A DNA stretch of 42,262 nt, from the NCBI GenBank assembly GCA_023248155.1, contig JAHFFE010000002.1:1-42262 (forward strand). The letters are read 5' to 3'. Numbering within the stretch: the first letter of the stretch is position 1; each line of letters begins with the position of its first letter. The position numbers were made by a program, and so were the translations under genes. Positions 40,772 to 42,262 of the stretch are shown here, piece after piece. This DNA comes from Candidatus Omnitrophota bacterium (GTDB taxonomy: Bacteria > Omnitrophota > Gorgyraeia > 1-14-0-20-64-10). Below the pieces are notes generated by a model. That model was not told the DNA's origin, made no database searches, and worked only from the letters and a program-made list of their open reading frames with translations.

Positions 40772-42262
40772 GAGCCACTTTTCGACCGCGTCGACCGGCA
40801 TTCCTTTCCGGCGCGCGTAGTCGTCGACCTGGTCTTTCTGCAGTTTCCCGACCGGGAAATATTTCGATTCCGGATTGGCGAAATAAAACCCGGATACCGA
40901 AGAGGCCGGCATCATCGCGAAGCTGTCGGTCAGTTTTACGCCGGCATTTTTCTCGGCCGAAAGCAGGTCAAACAGCGTCCGTTTTTCGGTATGCTCGGGG
41001 CAGGCCGGGTAGCCGGGCGCCGGGCGGATGCCGCGGTATTTATAGCGGATTAGATCCTCATTGCTTAATTGTTCCTTCGGCGCGTAGCTCCAGAATTCTT
41101 TGCGCGTTTTTTCGTGCAGGTGTTCGGCGAACGCCTCGGCCAGCCGGTCGGCCAGCGCCTTGATCATAATCGAGTTATAATCATCACCGGCTTTCTCGAA
41201 CGCGCGGACCGGTTCATCAATGCCGATGCCAGCTGTCGATACAAAAAAACCCATGTAATCGGCCCGGCCGCTTTCTTTGGGCGCGATAAAATCGCTCAAA
41301 CACAAGTTCGGCTGTCCGTCTGTTTTCTCCGACTGCTGACGCAGCATCCGGAACACAGCCAGCGGTTTGGCCCGTTTCTCATCGGCATACACCTCGACGT
41401 CATCGCCGACGCTGTTGGCCGGGAATAACCCCACCGTGGCGCGCGCGGTCAGCCATTTCTTTTGAATGATCGTATCGAGCATCTGCTGCGCGTCATCGTA
41501 CAATTTGCGCGCTTCTATGCCGACATGTTTGTCGTCGAGAATGTCGGGGAACCGGCCGCGCAGCTCCCACGTGTGGAAAAAAGGAGACCAGTCGATATAG
41601 CGGCGCAGCGTTGCCAGCGGATAATTTTCCAGCACGGTCAGTCCCGGCTTTGCCGGAGGAGTGATTTGCACGGTCGCCCAATCGATTTTTAACCGGTTAG
41701 CGCGCGCCTGTTCCAGCGAAACATAAGCCACCTTGGAAGTTTTTGAGGCATGTTCCTCGCGGATTACCGAGTATTCTTCTTTTTTCTCTTCAATGTATGA
41801 TTGGCGCGCATCGTCGCTGAGCAGGCGGCCGACTACGCCAGTGCTGCGCGACGCATCGGTTACATGGATCACCGGGCCGCCGTACGACGGGTCGATTTTC
41901 ACAGCCGTATGAATGGCTGAGGTGGTCGCTCCGCCGATCAGCAGAGGAGTGGTCAGCTTGCGCCGCTGCATCTCGGCCGCCACATAGATCATTTCATCCA
42001 GCGACGGCGTTATCAGGCCGCTTAAACCAATCACATCGACCTCGTGTTTGGCCGCCTCCTCAAGAATTTTTTCCAGCGGCACCATAACGCCCAGATCGAT
42101 CACCTCGTAGTTGTTGCAGCCCAGCACCACGCCGACGATATTTTTGCCGATGTCATGCACGTCGCCTTTCACGGTCGCCAGAAGGATTTTTCCGGCGGTC
42201 CGCCGGTCACCCGATGCGGCTTTTTCTTTTTCCATCGCCGGCGTCAGATAGTTCACCGCTTT
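40748..42262 (-). CDS. metH: Cobalamin-dependent methionine synthase, C-terminal part (5' end off the right edge)
   Basis: MetH transfers methyl from 5-methyl-THF to homocysteine through methylcobalamin. The visible 504 residues contain the cobalamin-binding motif VKGDVHDIGKNIV (DxHxxG) near the left of the fragment, then GLSGLITPSLDEM and LLIGGATTS. The AdoMet-activation domain ends with RGIRPAPGYPACPEHTEK. The homocysteine and folate domains lie beyond the window, and the frame is open to the edge. MetF, which makes its methyl donor, is encoded in the cta run 9 kb away. The last codons are duplicated at 40101-40126 (see findings). Confidence 0.96.
   Translation of the reverse strand, partial: KAVNYLTPAMEKEKAASGDRRTAGKILLATVKGDVHDIGKNIVGVVLGCNNYEVIDLGVMVPLEKILEEAAKHEVDVIGLSGLITPSLDEMIYVAAEMQRRKLTTPLLIGGATTSAIHTAVKIDPSYGGPVIHVTDASRSTGVVGRLLSDDARQSYIEEKKEEYSVIREEHASKTSKVAYVSLEQARANRLKIDWATVQITPPAKPGLTVLENYPLATLRRYIDWSPFFHTWELRGRFPDILDDKHVGIEARKLYDDAQQMLDTIIQKKWLTARATVGLFPANSVGDDVEVYADEKRAKPLAVFRMLRQQSEKTDGQPNLCLSDFIAPKESGRADYMGFFVSTAGIGIDEPVRAFEKAGDDYNSIMIKALADRLAEAFAEHLHEKTRKEFWSYAPKEQLSNEDLIRYKYRGIRPAPGYPACPEHTEKRTLFDLLSAEKNAGVKLTDSFAMMPASSVSGFYFANPESKYFPVGKLQKDQVDDYARRKGMPVDAVEKWLSPYLTYK

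Overview
The window is about 42 kb of gene-dense chromosomal DNA from a Gram-negative, oxygen-respiring bacterium. It has TolC/RND envelope proteins, lipoprotein and Sec signals, a heme A-type cytochrome oxidase, and heme and purine biosynthesis genes. I see no rRNA, tRNA, CRISPR array or insertion sequence. The lineage is not decided by the sequence. A TIGR04073-like exosortase-associated protein and an A2-type oxidase would fit the PVC/Omnitrophota neighbourhood or another uncultured phylum, but this is inference. Base composition is even, and most genes sit in long, overlapping, translationally coupled runs (ATGA, TAATG and GTGA junctions).

Layout. 1-1.6 kb: 3' part of uppP, then a cold-shock gene with a strong promoter and a structured leader of about 170 nt, and a release-factor-like GGQ gene whose start overlaps the cold-shock terminator. 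1.7-15.5 kb (+): DUF4153-like membrane protein, lipoprotein, MscS channel, NAD kinase, hemE-hemY-hemH, purC-purE, short alpha-glucan phosphorylase, phosphoglycolate-phosphatase-like HAD protein, LOG protein, exported glutathione peroxidase and an MpaB/DUF2236-like protein. 15.5-21.0 kb (-): marR, tolC, RND pump and GDSL esterase, with no periplasmic adaptor gene. 21.1-24.2 kb (+): Yip1-like protein, membrane-anchored OtsA and OtsB. 24.1-26.8 kb (-): PilZ-like protein, TIGR04073-like protein, sterol desaturase family protein and mutY. 26.8-28.8 kb (+): acs. 28.75-40.03 kb (-): a 15-gene run starting with a diheme cytochrome c fused to a heme-binding C-terminal domain and a cupredoxin, then ctaC-D-A-B-E-F, SCO, DUF420, a CPMC-motif protein, metF, an FAD-linked oxidase, a DCC thioredoxin-like protein and a zinc ribbon. 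40.1-40.8 kb: a BrnT-like toxin/antitoxin pair bounded by a 26-bp direct repeat that duplicates the 3' end of metH. 40.75 kb to the right edge (-): 3' part of metH.

How the genes fit together. The heme cluster can supply heme to heme A synthesis (CtaB, CtaA), the A2-type oxidase and the cytochrome c. SCO, DUF420 and perhaps the CPMC protein are oxidase assembly candidates, and the cupredoxin and cytochrome c are candidate electron donors. GlgP, OtsA/OtsB and MscS suggest glucan storage, trehalose and osmotic-stress physiology.

The best candidates for something undescribed are: (1) the cold-shock leader, with a short ORF whose stop codon lies in the loop of a terminator-like, G-U-rich hairpin; (2) the small toxin-antitoxin cassette between duplicated metH ends, with a near-leaderless toxin message and a G8 tract before the antitoxin; and (3) the release-factor-like gene with a non-AUG start inside a terminator. 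All three rest on reading the sequence only; no search or folding program was run.
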